This document shows, one piece after another, positions 47,280 to 58,257 of a DNA stretch of 64,000 nt. Position 1 is the stretch's first letter, and each line of letters begins with the position of its first letter. A program made the translations under genes and the position numbers. Under the pieces are notes generated by a model. It saw only the letters and a program-made list of their open reading frames with translations. It searched no databases and was not told the DNA's origin. The stretch comes from Rhipicephalus microplus (lineage: Eukaryota; Arthropoda; Arachnida; Ixodida; Ixodidae): the NCBI RefSeq assembly GCF_043290135.1, contig NC_134705.1, forward strand, positions 39,236,771-39,300,770, given 5' to 3'.

Positions 47280-47860
47280 AATGCGAGCTCATCGAGTGCT
47301 CGCCAGTCTTCGCCGCCGCGATGAGCTCCGGGCAGACGATATTGGACTCAGACCTCGTCGCTGTGTTGGCAGTCATCGAAAACACGTTGCAGGTTCTCGT
47401 AAAGAGTCTGGTTGTAGTATGTCGTGCGCTGTAAGTGCACTAGCACGGGCTGGCGAGGCTTTCGCTAGCGTCGGAACTCACTGAAAATTGGTCGCCATTA
47501 CAGTCGGTCGCAAGCAGCTCGGCGTCGTCCGCTGGCCGCGGCGGCAGCCTTGCGTTTGCGCGCTGCACTCGCTCGAGTTTGTGGAAAAGGGCCGCATTAC
47601 CGCCGATTTCTTCGGCGCTAGCTCCAAACCAGCACGGCGCTGTTCGTGGCGGCGGCGAAGCGTGCGCTCGCTTTCCTGTTCGAAGTTCGCTGGCGGAAAA
47701 CACTCCACGTGCAACGCCGTGTTTGGTCTCGCGTTCGCTTGCTCGATCTGAACGACGTCGCTCGCTTAGGACTCGCCGGCTTGTTAGCGGCATGGTGGAT
47801 CGCGGAGTTGTGGCTGCGGCCGCCGCTCCTAAGCTGTGGCGCTACGGGGATCGAAATGAG
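47280..47860. other. CpG-rich segment with overlapping open frames, unknown
   Basis: Clearly more GC- and CpG-rich than its surroundings. A minus frame of 117 codons (47793-47440) and plus frames at 47281-47484 and 47579-47893 overlap. On the minus strand TTTTCAGTGAGTTCC near 47485 offers a GTGAGT donor. No domain is recognised. It might be a promoter-proximal exon or the coding start of a DNA transposon; I cannot choose. Confidence 0.3.
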
Positions 47861-47994
47861 TCTTTTACGAGGTGTCACATTACGGTGAAATAATTAGCAT
47901 GTCATATCTCACGTACGTTTTCATTTCACCTTGCCTGTATTTCTCATATGCATTTGTATTCATCCTCTGTCACGTGTGACTCACTATTTTACAC

Positions 47995-48120
47995 TCTTAT
48001 TGTGCAGCCGTGGGCACACAGCGTGCTGAAGACTGTGTGCGCTGGCGTCTGCGATGCCTGTCATCCATCTCTTTCGTCACAGCAGCATCAGGACTGTGCG
48101 AGATGTGAAGGTAAAGTTAT
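47995..48120 (+). repeat. Duplicate of the left block of the 34 bp-repeat element
   Basis: TGCAGCCGTGGGCACACAGC...GCTGGCGTCTGCGATGCCTG resembles 48285-48375 (TGCAGCCGTGGCAACACAAC...GCTGGCATCTGCAATGTTTG), giving two tandem-oriented versions about 290 bp apart. Confidence 0.65.
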
Positions 48121-48149
48121 TTGTGTGTCGTATTTTAATGCTGGTTTCT

Positions 48150-48259
48150 ATATTAAGGTGCACGTGCACCTTAATAGATACACGTGGTAGAAGTAGATAC
48201 ACGTGGCAGAAGACGAAGATGCATATGCGTGCATCTTCGTCTTCTGCCACGTGTATCTA
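48150..48259. repeat. 26 bp perfect palindrome followed by a 30 bp perfect hairpin
   Basis: 48150-48175 is a perfect palindrome centred on GTGCACGTGCAC. 48194-48223 and 48230-48259 are perfect 30 bp inverted copies (TAGATACACGTGGCAGAAGA...) separated by six bases. A decayed version is at about 53235-53275, so it is part of the element that follows. Confidence 0.9.
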
Positions 48260-48269
48260 TTTTTACTAT

Positions 48270-49010
48270 AATATTGTACGTGCAGCCGTGGCAACACAAC
48301 AGGCAGAAGGCTGCGTGCGCTGGCATCTGCAATGTTTGTCATTTATCGCTTCCGTCGGAGGAACTCCCAAGGAGTGAACAATATTTCACAATAAGACTGG
48401 AGTTGTACACTTCACCATGAATTCACTTAAAAGAATGGAGAAACTTAATGCGTATGTACAAATATAAAAGATTTTGATGTCTCACATTTGTCGTTCGTTG
48501 TTGCCGTGACTGCGAAAGCAGTTACACATAGGTGGCTAGCTACTTTTTCGCGCGTTCTTTTCTGCGCAATTTGTTGCTCACTGCGCAGAAAAACACGCAA
48601 AAAAAGTATTATGCCTGGCGGAAAAGAAACAAAAAACAATGTTTGAACTCGGGACAAAAAGTTCATCTTCATGAAGTAATTGAGTGGATCAACCGTTCGT
48701 CCGGCAAGGTGCAACTGTGAGGACAAACAATTGCCCGGTAAGGTGTAAATGTGGGGAATAACCGTTGCTTTATAAGGTGCAAATGTGGGGACTAAATGTA
48801 GTCCTTTGAAATAAACTGTGGGACTAACGGTTACTCACTAAGGTGTAAGTGTGAGGACTGAATGCTAGTCCCATGAGCTCGTCTGTGGGGACTAACTGTT
48901 AGACCCGGTGCTGTTAGTCCTTAAAATGTTTATGGTTGTGGAAGCCCTATTAGTCCCCAAAAAGACGAACCACACACCCTTTTAACACCCTTTTGCCTTA
49001 GAGTGTCTAA
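48270..49010 (+). mobile_element. Non-coding element with ~34 bp GGACTAA repeats (copy 1)
   Basis: AAGGTG words start at 48706, 48740, 48774 and 48840 (spacing 34, 34, 66), each followed by a GTGRGGACTAA-like word, so units are about 33-34 bp. The element ends at CACCCTTTTGCCTTAGAGTGT (about 48988-49008). An inverted copy is at 52570-53270 and a partial relative at 51205-51390. No protein is encoded. Confidence 0.75.
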
Positions 49011-49039
49011 AGGACGCAATAGACTGCTTACGTTCGGCC

Positions 49040-49090
49040 TCTTATTTTAAATGCGAAGCATTTCTTAGTGAACATCGGCGACTTTGAGCG

Positions 49091-49160
<70 letters not shown>

Positions 49161-50639
49161 GCCGCCTACGACCTTTAGCTCTCCTGGCCATTTCGTGAAT
49201 AGTATCAAAACCAAACTCATGGCATAACGAGACTTTATGAAGAACATATTTTTCTAGTCATAACATGAAAATCACGGCATGTTTGTCATGAATGTCATGA
49301 TTTACATTATTGGTCCTGCAGCTCAAGCGGTGGTTTCGTTCACATGGCATGTTGCGAAACTGGTATGGTATGGCATAATTGCATGGCGAACACAAGCGAC
49401 AGGCCCTAACATGAGTATCGTGACATGCGTGTCATGGAACAACATGACTACGTGCCGCGCTCACGATGCGCTGGCGGCCGTTTTGCTAGCTTCACCTATA
49501 CAAACATTGATACTACGGGACCTGAATGGATGACGAAGGTATGATACTAATGCGAACATGATAAACATGAGATGCGTGTCATGTAACAACATGACTACAT
49601 GCTGCACTCATGGTGCGGTCGTGGCCGTTGCACTAGCTTCTCATGTGCCAAACTCGGTATTACGCGACGCGAATGAACGACATAGGTAAATAACACATCC
49701 AAACATGAGCATCACGACATGGGTGTTATGTAAACACATGACTAAATGCCGCACCGATGAAGCGCTCGCGGTCATTTCGCTAGCTTCACATATGCCAAAT
49801 TGGGTATTATGTGACGCGAATGGATGACGAAGGTATGTGACTGGTACAAACATGATAACCATGAGATGCGGGTCATGTGAGAACACGACTGCTTGCCACA
49901 GTCAAGGTGCCAATATATTTCGACGTGACGCGGTGTGCGTGTTCGCCGGCGTTCGTTTCGTCCCGTCACGCCGGCGTTGTCACGCCAGGCACCGTTCCTG
50001 CGAAATACTCGCAGGCGCGTGCCGCACTGCATCGCTTTGACGCATGCGCATTTCGACGCATCCGCTATCCCTCCGTCACGAAAAGAGGGAGATTCAGTGT
50101 TGTCTGGGTAACGCATCCGGGGAAAATGCATCATGTCGCATTTCGCACCGGTTGACGTCGGGCCGCACCGACGGACGCTGGTCGCGCCTGGCGTCAGACT
50201 ATAGAGTGCTCGCGTTTTGCTAACGTAGCCTTACTGTGCCCAACGTGCGCGCGCGTCAACGCTACAATGGAGTATATTAGGTCCTTCTTGATGCGCTCGG
50301 GGTCGTTTTGCTAGCCCAAATATATCAAGTTTAGTGTTACGTGACGTAAATGAATGGCGAGATATTTGGCTGGTGCAAACATGATAATCCTTACACGCGT
50401 GTCAAGTAAGAACATGACAACATTTCACGCTCATTGCGTGCTCGCGGCTTTTTTGCTAGGTTCCTATATACTAAATTCGGTAAGATATGATGTTAATAGA
50501 TAAGTAAACGACAAACCCCAACATGATAATCATGACACGAAAGTCATGTACGGCATCATTTACCTCCAAGGCACCTCGTGAAGTTGTGCTGATTTTAAAG
50601 TGACATATCAACATTTCTCATTCGTGCTTCGCATATCAT
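49040..50639 (-). mobile_element. 147 bp-repeat element (copy 2, inverted relative to copy 1)
   Basis: Left end AAATGCGAAGCATTTCTTAG, then (TATC)n, repeat units, a GC-rich block (about 49905-50280), more units and the AAATCAGCACAA complement near 50590, ending at GCTTCGCATATCATCGATT. The ATGA cores start at 49265, 49411, 49558, 49705 and 49852, spaced 146-147 bp. The right end abuts Gypsy RT sequence exactly, so the element probably inserted there. Confidence 0.78.
49091..49160. repeat. (TATC)n microsatellite
   Basis: About 17 units; the counterpart in copy 1 has about 53 GATA units. Confidence 0.97.
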
Positions 50640-50965
50640 CGATTCCCCCTGTACGCTGGATCTGCCTATTTTGTTCCTTCATAGATTTACAAGCCGGCTA
50701 TTGTCAAATTCCGATGCAACACAAGAAAAACAAGAAAAAGCCTGCCTTTGTAACCACTGATAGGCTATTTGAATTCAAGGTGATGCCATTTGGGCTTCGC
50801 AATGCTCCGGCAACGTTCGAGAGGCTTATGAAAGCATTCTGCGTGGCTTGAAGTGGAACATCTGCATGTGCTACCTCGACGACGTCTTCATCTTTGGCTG
50901 CACGTTCAGTGAACTCAACTCGCGTCTGGATATGTTTTGACAACAACTCCTTAAAAACTTATGCC
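50640..50965 (+). pseudogene. Gypsy RT fragment
   Basis: IDLQAGYCQIPMQH (about 50680-50722), then KPAFVTTDRLFEFKVMPFGL, RNAPATFERLMKAF and, after a shift, CYLDDVFIFGCTFSELNSRL with intact YLDD (about 50870-50881). A TGA follows at about 50938. The next expected RT block (AGLDLNSKKC) occurs in the same orientation at about 58280. Confidence 0.85.
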
Positions 50966-51204
50966 AGGAACGTGAGCCACGAACGCGCTGCCCAACCCTC
51001 TGATTTTACCCTCATCCTTCGGTACGAAGGCGAGTGTCTCTGACGGCCGCCCCCTGCGAAGCGAACACAGCAATGCTCTCACAGTTGCCTCCGAGCAGCC
51101 GTTATGTGACGTTACATACAAGGAGGTTCTATAGAACCTCTGGAGTGACAGTCCCGGCTGCCGCCAACGGGAGCAACTGAAGCCGCCGGCGGCCATATTG
51201 ATAC
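50966..51204. other. Unassigned GC-rich DNA
   Basis: Includes an 18 bp perfect palindrome GAGGTTCTATAGAACCTC (51123-51140). No other feature recognised. Confidence 0.4.
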
Positions 51205-51390
51205 ACTCTAAGCCGGATAGGACTGAAGTGGGGTATGCCATTGGTTGTTTAGGGGACTAAATGCGCTGCCACAGATTTTAACCAATTTTGAATAACTGCG
51301 GGAGCAACTGCAAGGGTTCACCTGTTACCCCCTAGCAATTACTGCACTTGATTTAAATGTTGCTCCAAGTAGAATGCTTCAGTGCGACTA
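51205..51390 (-). repeat. Partial relative of the 34 bp-repeat element
   Basis: Starts with ACACTCTAAGCCGGATAGGA, parallel to ACACTCTAAGGCAAAAGGGT at 52574, and carries GGGGACTAAATGCGCTGCCA, parallel to GGGGACTAATGGGGCTGCCA. The rest is diverged. Confidence 0.5.
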
Positions 51391-51514
51391 ACAGTTGAAC
51401 CGTCTGGACAAATGGCAAAAAAGGCGACCCTGCATTTGTGCAGCATATTTTATGTTTATACTAATTTAATTATTAATGAAGAACGCAGCATTTGGTCATG
51501 CAACACACACACAC

Positions 51515-51515
<1 letters not shown>

Positions 51516-51570
<55 letters not shown>
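51516..51570. repeat. (TA)n tract
   Basis: About 27 TA units preceded by (CA)n. Confidence 0.97.
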
Positions 51571-51573
<3 letters not shown>

Positions 51574-51608
51574 TCAAAAAAGAAATTCTGTGGGTCCGGT
51601 GCAAATAT

Positions 51609-52079
<471 letters not shown>

Positions 52080-52293
52080 CCATCCAGTTTTTTGGGTTTA
52101 TACGTGAATTTAGAAGTAGGAGTGACAGTCAGCGCCATCTATAAGCCAAACTACGAGTGTGAAAACACTCTTATGCGCATTTTTGGCGTCACGTAGCACG
52201 TGAACTTATTATGAGCGGGCAGATGATTAATTGTCCCTCTTATACAACCTAAACACACCAAGTCTGCCAGTACGAGACCCTCGTTCAATGAAA
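52080..52293. other. Unassigned spacer between two direct repeats
   Basis: Lies between the two copies of the AAGGGAAAGAAGTGTATACC repeat. No motif; ends with CTCGTTCAATGAAATAAGGG. Confidence 0.4.
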
Positions 52294-52492
<199 letters not shown>

Positions 52493-52569
52493 GCACTATT
52501 ATTTTAAAGTGAAACACCACAAACAAAACACTGACCGCCCGCGCTACACTACAGAGAAACTATCGGATA

Positions 52570-53270
52570 TATACACTCTAAGGCAAAAGGGTGTTAAAAA
52601 GGCGTGTGATTCGTCCTTTTGGGGACTAATGGGGCTGCCACAACCATTAATTCCTTTAAGGACTAACGGCACAGGGTCTAACAGTTAGTCTCCTCAAGGG
52701 ACTAACATTTAGTTCGAACATTTACACCTTGGTGAGTAACAGTTAGTCCCACAATTCACCCCAAAAGACTAACATTTAGTCGTCACATTTGCACCTTATA
52801 TAGCAACTGTTAATCCCCACATTTACACCTTACCGGGCAATTGTTAGTCCTCACAGTTGCACCTTGCCGGACGAACGGTTGATCCACTCAAATACTGCAA
52901 TCGGATGAACGTTTTGTCCCCAGTTCAAACATTGTGTTTGTTTCTTTTCCGCCAGGCATAATACTTTTTTCGCCTGTTTTATCGCGCAGTGAGCAACAAA
53001 TTCCGCAGAAAAGAACACATTATTTTTCTACTTACACATGAAGTTTCTCCATTCTTTTAAGTGAATTCTTGGTGAAGTGTACAAGTCCAGTCTCATTGCC
53101 AAGTCTTGTTCACTCCTTGGGGAGCTCCTCCGACGGAAGCAATAGATGACAGGCATTGCAGACGCCAGCGCACGCAACCTTCTGTCTGTTGTGTTCCCAC
53201 GGCTGCACGTACAATATTATAGTAAAAATAGTTAGGCACACGTCACAGAAGATGAGGATGCACGCGATCT
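52570..53270 (-). mobile_element. 34 bp-repeat element (copy 2, inverted)
   Basis: ACACTCTAAGGCAAAAGGGT start, GGACTAAC-type units, GTTCAAACATTGTGTTTGTT, TTCTTTTAAGTGAATTCTTG and CAGACGCCAGCGCACGCAAC follow copy 1 (48270-49010) in reverse order. The hairpin end near 53235-53275 is decayed. Confidence 0.78.
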
Positions 53271-53635
53271 TCTGGTACATCAGCCAATATTTTAGATCTT
53301 CTATTAACCAATTATCCGGAAGTGTGCTCTGACCTAACTCATCAAGATGGGCTTTCTGATCATGACATCATAACAGGTAGTCTTACACTTTCCCTTCCAA
53401 GACGCCAGTGCTCTGATACATATATCCGATGCTATAATAGAGCCAATTTCAACAGCATAAACTCTGAGCTTTATGTTTTTTCTTTAGATTTCCCTAATAA
53501 TTACCAATCTCAAACCATTGAACATAACTGGATAATGTTTAAGACCGATCTCACTGACCTAATCAATCGATTCATCCCTCTAACAAAAATAGCCTGCACT
53601 CGGACAACACCCTGGTTTACCATAAAGCTTCTTTT

Positions 53636-54416
53636 ATTTATTTTTATTTATACAATACTGCAGACCAATTTAATGGTCCAAGCAGGACGGGCAGAAAAAA
53701 AGAATGTTCACGCACATACAATGCAATGCAAAAAAACAATGAAGCAACAAAACGCAGAATTCACTTAGAACTACAAATTAACAAGCCACGGTGAAACCGA
53801 CTTTTCGCACAAACATAGCAGGGTTTCCAATCCAAATAAAACTAGAAAATCACGCACAACTTCAAGAAACATTGCTAAAAACCCGATCGTCAGTAATTAA
53901 AAGTTTCTAAAATGATCGTGTAGGGCTGTCATAAAATTTCCACTAAAAATTCTTTCTGGCAATTTATTCCAGTCATCTACCGTGCGTGGAAAATATGAAA
54001 ACTTATAAGTATTTGTTCGGGCAAAGAATGGGGATAAACTGTGGCTATGTGTGTGTCGTGTTTTCCTCGTGGTGGACGGACTAATGAATGGAGTGGGTGA
54101 TAATCCAGTCTTACACTTAATTAGGGATTCCATAAAAGCTAAGCGGGCAATTTGGCGTCTAATGTGTAGTGGTTGGATTTTATTGAGTGTCATGATACCT
54201 GACGGAGAACCACTTCTTTTATATTTATTATAAATAAAACGAACAGCCCTCCTCTGAACCTTCTCCAATTCGTTAATGTTTTTGTTCGTGTACGGGTCCC
54301 AAACAACCGCTGCATACTCCAGTTTAGGCCTAATTATGGAATTATACGCTAAAAGCTTAACGTTACTAGGTGTACCTCGAAGTTTATGCCGTAAAAGACC
54401 AAGTTTTTTTTAAGGC
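53636..54416 (-). mobile_element. 5'-truncated antisense LINE inserted in the LINE above
   Basis: Minus frame 54268-53897: EKVQRRAVRFIYNKYKRS, then LHIRRQIARLAFMESL and FSYFPRTVDDWNKLPERIFS, a Jockey/CR1 C-terminus with few defects. The 3' end on the plus strand is TTTTATTTATTTTTATTTAT, an A-rich tail in complement. The host LINE frame resumes on either side (AAGCTTC left, AAGGCTTC right may be the target duplication). Confidence 0.85.
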
Positions 54417-54454
54417 TTCATATTGTTAAGGCTTCGACGCCTTAACAATATGAA
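54417..54454. repeat. Perfect 16 bp hairpin at the LINE insertion junction
   Basis: TTCATATTGTTAAGGC (54417-54432) and its exact complement GCCTTAACAATATGAA (54439-54454) are separated by TTCGAC. The right arm is host LINE sequence; the left arm is an extra inverted copy at the 5' end of the inserted LINE. Confidence 0.92.
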
Positions 54455-55795
54455 AAAGCGTTTATATCGTTCAGCGGATAAGGACCACCTCTCCAATTCC
54501 TGGCACCGTTACGAGGTCTGCGATAAGCAATACCAATCACTCTTAAAATCATCGAATCGATATTTCTTTGCTCGTGACTTCTATTCCATGCTCACTAACA
54601 ATCCTTAGCGTTTCTGGTGTGTAATAAACCCGAAGAACTACCCTGACATAGCACTTGTTAATGAGCACGGCGATATGGTTCACCACTGCAAGTGTGCGAA
54701 TATACTGAATAACGCATTTTCGTCCGTATTTACACATGAAGACACCACATCATCACCCTCCCTTGTCCATCTCATCAACGTATCCATGCCTGAAGTAATC
54801 ATGAGTGAGGCAGGAATTTGTTGTTTACGAAATCAACTTAAAACTTCTTCGGCATCTGACCACAATGGCATTAATAACAAAATGTTAAAAAGTTTGTCTC
54901 CTAGCTTATCAACTATACTGTGTGCACTCTTCTCGCAGTCTCTATCTACTAACACAATTCCGAGCAACTGGAAAGTAGCAAAAGTCATACCCGTATTCAA
55001 GTCCGGCGACCGCACTCACCCATTGAACTACCGCCCCATTTATCTAACAAGTACTATTTGCAAATTACTTGAACACGTAATATACACTGAAATCAATAAC
55101 TACTTATAACACCACAACATTATTTTTGAATACCAACATATATTTCGTCGGGGTTATTGATGCGAAACGCAGTTAGCCGGCTTTTTACATCACATTCATG
55201 CATATCTAGACCTAGGATTTCAAGTTGATGCCATCTTGCTCTATTTCTCGAAGGATCGTGTTCCTCACCTGAATATACACCCAACTGTTATTGGATGGAT
55301 AAAAATTTTCTCTCATCTAGGTCACAATACACATCTGTTAACAACAGCACCTCCTCATCCACCAACGTAACCTCCGGTGTCCCGCAGGGCAGCGTTCTTG
55401 CCCCTTTACTTTTCCTAATCTATATTAATGACTTACTTAACTGCGTGTCCTCTCACATCAGTATTTTCGGGGATGACTGTGTAATTTATCGAATAATTCA
55501 TGTGACAATGACAAAGATATGCTTCAAGCTGATCTTAATGCAATTAATACATGGTGTTCAACATTGTTGATGACTCCTAATACAGCTAAAACACAGTTAT
55601 TATCATTTACAAGACGCATGCACCGCATTCCGACATCCCATGTAATCAATAATAACATAATTCAACTGACAACTTCGTATAAGTGCCTAGGTGTTCACTT
55701 ACAGTATGACCTTACGTGGCATCATCACATCCGCCTGACGTTGGCATCAGCTAACCGCTGATTAGGTCTACTCCAACGCAACCTCAAGCCAGCTG

Positions 55796-56460
55796 CACGC
55801 TGTCGGATCAATGTGTTGTCGAGGAATGCTTCGCATATCGAGCTTGCTCGCGCGCTATTGCGGTACAAAAGGGTTGTAGTATATATTGGGTGTTTTAAGA
55901 AATGTGCCTGCAGGTACTCAAGATAAAGGGGAACGCGACATTTGCTCGCCTCTTTCGTATATGTGCTTGTGTGTGTAACGGCAGATTACCAGTGAATATA
56001 TAAGGAAATTGAAATAATTAAGCTAAAATTTGAAAAAGAGGAAATTAAGTAAACTGAGAGTCACCAGTAACTTTTCTAGAGTTATCGAATTTAGTTACCA
56101 ATTTACAGGCGGAACCAAAACCAAAGCAACGATGTCGCGTGCAACCGACAAACTCCAAGAGACATACCCGGCCGTTTATACGAAGCATTGCAGTGGCGTT
56201 AGTTCTGCATAATAGTTATCAACTTCCGTTGGCGACGTGTGTTGTCATGGCAAGCGCAGCCTTCAGAGCATAGAAACGAGGTAGTCCGATGTTTGATATA
56301 ACGCCACTCACTCATTTTGGCAATTCGTCTATCGGTGTCTTGGCTTCGGTTTCGTCGGCAAAATAGAAGGGATTTCAAAGGTGTCTCATCTTGTATTAGA
56401 CGCAATTGCTTATTTTCATGACTACATTTTAGTGAAGCTACGTCAAGGAGGTAAAAACTA
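55796..56460. other. Unassigned DNA
   Basis: Starts with GAGGAATGCTTCGCATATCG, a word like the ends of the 147 bp-repeat element, so a short repeat end may be present. Nothing else recognised. Confidence 0.4.
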
Positions 56461-56470
56461 ACAGGTTTTA

Positions 56471-57245
56471 GGGGCGAAGCTCTTTAAAGCGGCACCCATT
56501 CATCCCTCGTCGTAATACGTAACATGTCTTACGCCTTGACCTGCAAGGTGGTGCCGGTGGGAGATTTCTCCTCTGCGTTGTAGAACAATAAAAATTCGCA
56601 GCATGCGCGTTAACTAAAACCCGAATGCTCCTGTCTCTCATTCCCAGTTAGCAGGCATTGGCATGTACATTGAGCACTAGCTGACAAAAAAGGGTTGCTA
56701 CTTTATACTCGCTGGGCATAACCTCTTTGGTTTTAGAAAGGTTTAGCGAGCGTTGGGCCGCAGTGCCACGAATACAGTGAACTAGTATATACGATGAGGT
56801 AGTTAAAGGTGGGAAGTAGACACGAAGCGCAAGCCTTAAGAATGTTGCGTGGGCCACCTCTCGTTTAGTCCTTCGAATGTCCGCTGGATGGCGGTGTTAC
56901 TATATGCGGAATATATGATGAAAAGATGCCAGATGGTGGTACTTGGAGTGTTGACTAGATAGACGAATGGACACACGGACAGATGCTTGGATGGACGCAT
57001 GCATGACTGCACGGACGGATGGACGCACGGACGGACGCAGGGCGGATGCACGGACGAACGCAAGGAGGGACGCACGGATGTACTTGTGAACGCACGAACA
57101 GACGCACGCACGGTCGGGCGGATGAACGCCTGGACGGTCACACAGACGGACGCATCGACGTACGGAATCAAGAACGAATGGACGGACGGATGCTTCGCCC
57201 CATCCTCCATTATTCACCCCGTGCATATGTTGCCATTTTTTTGTA
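56471..57245. mobile_element. Dispersed repeat with GGGGCGAAGC ends and an internal minisatellite
   Basis: GGGGCGAAGC at 56471-56480 and its complement GCTTCGCCCC at 57192-57201 bracket 731 bp. The right part is the GGAC/GGAT minisatellite. The relative at 42590-42800 keeps similarity beyond GCTTCGCCCC, so that word may not be the true end. No protein recognised. Confidence 0.5.
56960..57190. repeat. Degenerate GGACGGAC/GGATGGAC minisatellite
   Basis: Irregular words of 4-12 bp such as GGACGGATGGACGCACGGAC. The arginine/aspartate-rich or valine/arginine/proline-rich frames on both strands are repeat artefacts. Confidence 0.88.
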
Positions 57246-58257
57246 GATGCACTCAAAAACCAGGAAAAATTAATTGGTGCACTGCCAGGGCCCAGTCTGG
57301 TTGTCGGTCCCGTTCTGTCGATGCAGCATTCTTCGAAGAGAATGGAACAGAGGTGGTCACTGTCCGTAGCCCTCCAACTATTTCTTTCTTTGAACAGCAC
57401 GTTCCCAGGCAGAACGCAGCACACTGTCTTTCGTAAACCTGTAACACAGATAATCACGGCATAGAATATCCCCTACGTTTGCGAATTCCTCGCTAAACAT
57501 GCACCAAATTCGATATTCATCACCAAAAAAATATGCACGCAAGCCGTCAGTCTTGTCTTGTAAGACAACACCAGAAAACTTGGAATTCAAGGGGCATTCT
57601 GACGTCCTACTCGTTCCAATGTTTGATACGTGCAGCCATAGACCGCAAATGCTTCGTCCATAAACTTAAAGCTCATGGACTACGTTGTGTCAGCGAGCAC
57701 TTAAAGCTTCAAGCTACCTTCCATACAGCTATACGCACCTATTACACGCATGCACATATTTCATATTGTTTCTAATTTAACAGCATATGCGAAAAAACAG
57801 GCGATCGTTAGCGAACAAGCGAGAATACTTACACGTGAAACGTGATCCCACGCTTCTTGATGCAATTGGTGCAGCCATAAGTGACGCGCGAAGTCACCAT
57901 GGCCTTCAATTATCTTTAACTGCTTTCCAAAAGCATGTCACAGTCTCCAAAGGCCACTGCGAGGGCGGAGCTACGAAGCGCACTTTGTCGTCTGCTTCCG
58001 AGTCTTTCCTTTTCCAATATGACGGCGACCGGCGTCACTTATCGGGGCGCACCTCCACTCCAGAAGAAATAGCATAAAACCTCCTTATTTACAGAGTGGT
58101 ACGGTACTGTCACGTGACTGAACGGTACTGAGGCGAGCGGTTTCATGCGGCGGCTGGTCGCAACACAAGGCAGGAGGCATGGCTTCCGGGATTGTGTGCT
58201 GGCATGAGGATCCCAATTGAAAAGAGGGCGACGTTCTTGGAATAGTTTTTCTAGGAT
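57246..58257. other. Unassigned DNA with small open frames
   Basis: Plus frames at 57533-57775 and 57787-58077 (96 codons, MRKNRRSLANKREYLHVKRD) have no domain I know. They may be decayed upstream retroelement sequence. Confidence 0.35.

Larger units (their letters stand above)
53290..55795 (+). pseudogene. Jockey/CR1-like LINE ORF2 remnant (endonuclease end to RT)
   Basis: Endonuclease end: DGLSDHDIITGS (about 53349-53384). Linker TRTTPWFTIKL (to 53632) continues after an antisense LINE insertion as RRLNNMKKRLYRSADKDHL (from about 54432). RT: NQLKTSSASDHNGIN (about 54831-54875), WKVAKVIPVFKSGD (about 54969-55010), NYRPIYLTSTICKLLEHVI, then TSGVPQGSVLAPLLFLIYIN (about 55372-55431), FGDDCVIYR (about 55467-55493; DD kept), MTPNTAKTQ and KCLGVHLQYDLTWHHHI (about 55681-55731). 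Ends near RNLKPA at 55795 without the C-terminus. Several stops and shifts. Confidence 0.88.

Noticed and set aside
56836..57457. Valine/arginine/serine/proline-rich and Asp-Gly-Arg-rich frames on both strands
   Set aside because: Artefacts of the GGAC/GGAT minisatellite.
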